Assembly: GCF_910592395.1 (NCBI RefSeq)
Contig: NC_088325.1
Coordinates: 14,014,109-14,078,108, forward strand
Reading direction: 5' to 3'
From: Lineus longissimus
Taxonomy: Eukaryota > Nemertea > Pilidiophora > Heteronemertea > Lineidae
DNA: 64,000 bases
Within the stretch, counting starts at the first letter, position 1, and the number at the start of each line of letters is the position of its first letter. Below the pieces are notes generated by a model. That model was not told where the DNA came from. It did no database searches and saw only the letters and a program-made list of their open reading frames with translations. The translations under genes were made by a program, and so were the position numbers. Positions 63,241 through 64,000 of this stretch are shown piece by piece.

Positions 63241-63329
63241 GCTTCAGAACTCACGGCTGCTCCTCCAGCACTGTCACGAGAAACCACCGGAAAGAAAGCG
63301 CTGTGAAATTCTAATCAATTCACTGTTCT
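63241..63329 (+). CDS. Weak candidate exon, possible continuation of the follistatin-like gene
   Basis: A TTTTAG acceptor precedes and GTAAGT follows. In phase 0 it reads LQNSRLLLQHCHEKPPERKR, then CEILINSLF. The preceding Kazal exon leaves phase 1, however, and in that phase the segment reads SELTAAPPALSRETTGKKAL and then stops, so it would be a short terminal exon instead. Neither reading is confirmed. Confidence 0.2.
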
Positions 63330-64000
63330 GTAAGTCTTCATAGAAGATTTGACAGGGAAATTGAAATCATAAACCCATCGTTTGATATTTTAAGGCAAAT
63401 AACTGCCTCGTCTGTTCTACTTGCTGGTGCCAGTTTCATAAGCAGCTTAACGCTGTTGGTAAATGTGATGCTTCTTCTTCCGCGATTGCTGAAAGGAAAA
63501 GATTACCACTATGTTTGATGGAGGCAGGATCGGAGGTTCGATTTTAGCATGTCCTTATAAGCCCTGGCGACATAAAGCTTTGGTGTTATGATATTCATAT
63601 CTTAGATGCTGTGTTCATACCTGCTAATGGTAATGATGACGGAGGGAAGTGAGGGAAATGTGCTGTGATGTTATATTCAGTTGACATGTAGGCATCGGAA
63701 TAAGGATTCAATTTGTTATCTTCGAGCTATAAATGGTTTAATGACGGTGACTCTTACAATTTCAGAGCGGGAGAGTCTTCACTGTACTGATACACGGATA
63801 TCATGAGAACCTGTCAAACAGCATCAATTACCAGCGTTGCATGTTTAAAAACCCTTTCAATCTGTTAGCAATCTTTTTTGTCAAACGATTGCATGTTAAA
63901 GTTGGATTGGTAAACGGTTAACGCACAAAACGTTTTACAGACCTTTGAAGAAGATGACGATGTTCAGAGTGTGAAGTCATGAGACATTCTACCCATCACG

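Larger units (their letters stand above)
60092..64000. other. Downstream of the Kazal exon: intron or intergenic sequence with repeats
   Basis: No further exon is certain. It holds the 939-bp foldback element (60497-61435) and two copies of the AAGGTTTTTGAGC family (62316-62465 and 62915-63120). A splice-framed segment at 63241-63329 is a weak exon candidate. Confidence 0.5.

Overview
The window is nuclear DNA of a bilaterian invertebrate animal. Genes are split into short exons with GT/AG junctions, codon phases match across introns, and the proteins are animal-specific families (beta-secretase, TLC-domain TLCD5, follistatin-like, class A GPCR). Introns and spacers hold minisatellites, many short inverted-repeat DNA elements (MITEs), LINE tails and a tRNA-like SINE. 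The species cannot be named from the sequence; a marine deuterostome or lophotrochozoan is a guess. There are no bacterial operons and no CRISPR array.

Layout, left to right. (1) 438-15240, minus: a BACE-type membrane aspartyl protease, with a 7.6 kb intron holding an 18/27-bp minisatellite and a 31-bp palindromic satellite in the next intron. It has two alternative last exons. (2) 16354-17501, plus: RBM7 (NEXT-complex RNA-binding protein), head-to-head with BACE. (3) 17502-24750: RBM7 3' flank, a 57-bp minisatellite, MITEs and two LINE C-terminal tails. (4) 24751-31890, minus: a 15-exon GH35 beta-galactosidase of the GLB1L2/3 type with a pair of homologous exons that can only be used one at a time, plus three decayed exon copies. 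(5) 32608-35786, minus: an RIIa-domain (SPA17/CABYR-like) protein with a long acidic 18-residue repeat tail. (6) 37803-41274, plus: TLCD5 (TMEM136). (7) 45926-47918, minus: PSMD9, a proteasome assembly chaperone with a PDZ domain. (8) 51914-60091 and perhaps beyond, plus: a follistatin-like (FSTL1-type) secreted protein, with an intronless class A GPCR (57238-58344, minus) nested in its intron. (9) 60092-64000: a 939-bp foldback element and copies of a short inverted-repeat family.

The genes do not form one pathway. The most interesting points are two gene-architecture switches. The BACE homolog can swap its membrane anchor and cytosolic sorting signal by choice of last exon (acidic dileucine versus YxxPhi), while both versions keep the final structural cysteine. 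The beta-galactosidase has mutually exclusive exons 6A/6B next to relics of other exon duplications. From memory, BACE1, RBM7, TLCD5, SPA17 and GLB1L2/3 all map to human 11q23-q25, so the cluster may be an old linkage group.
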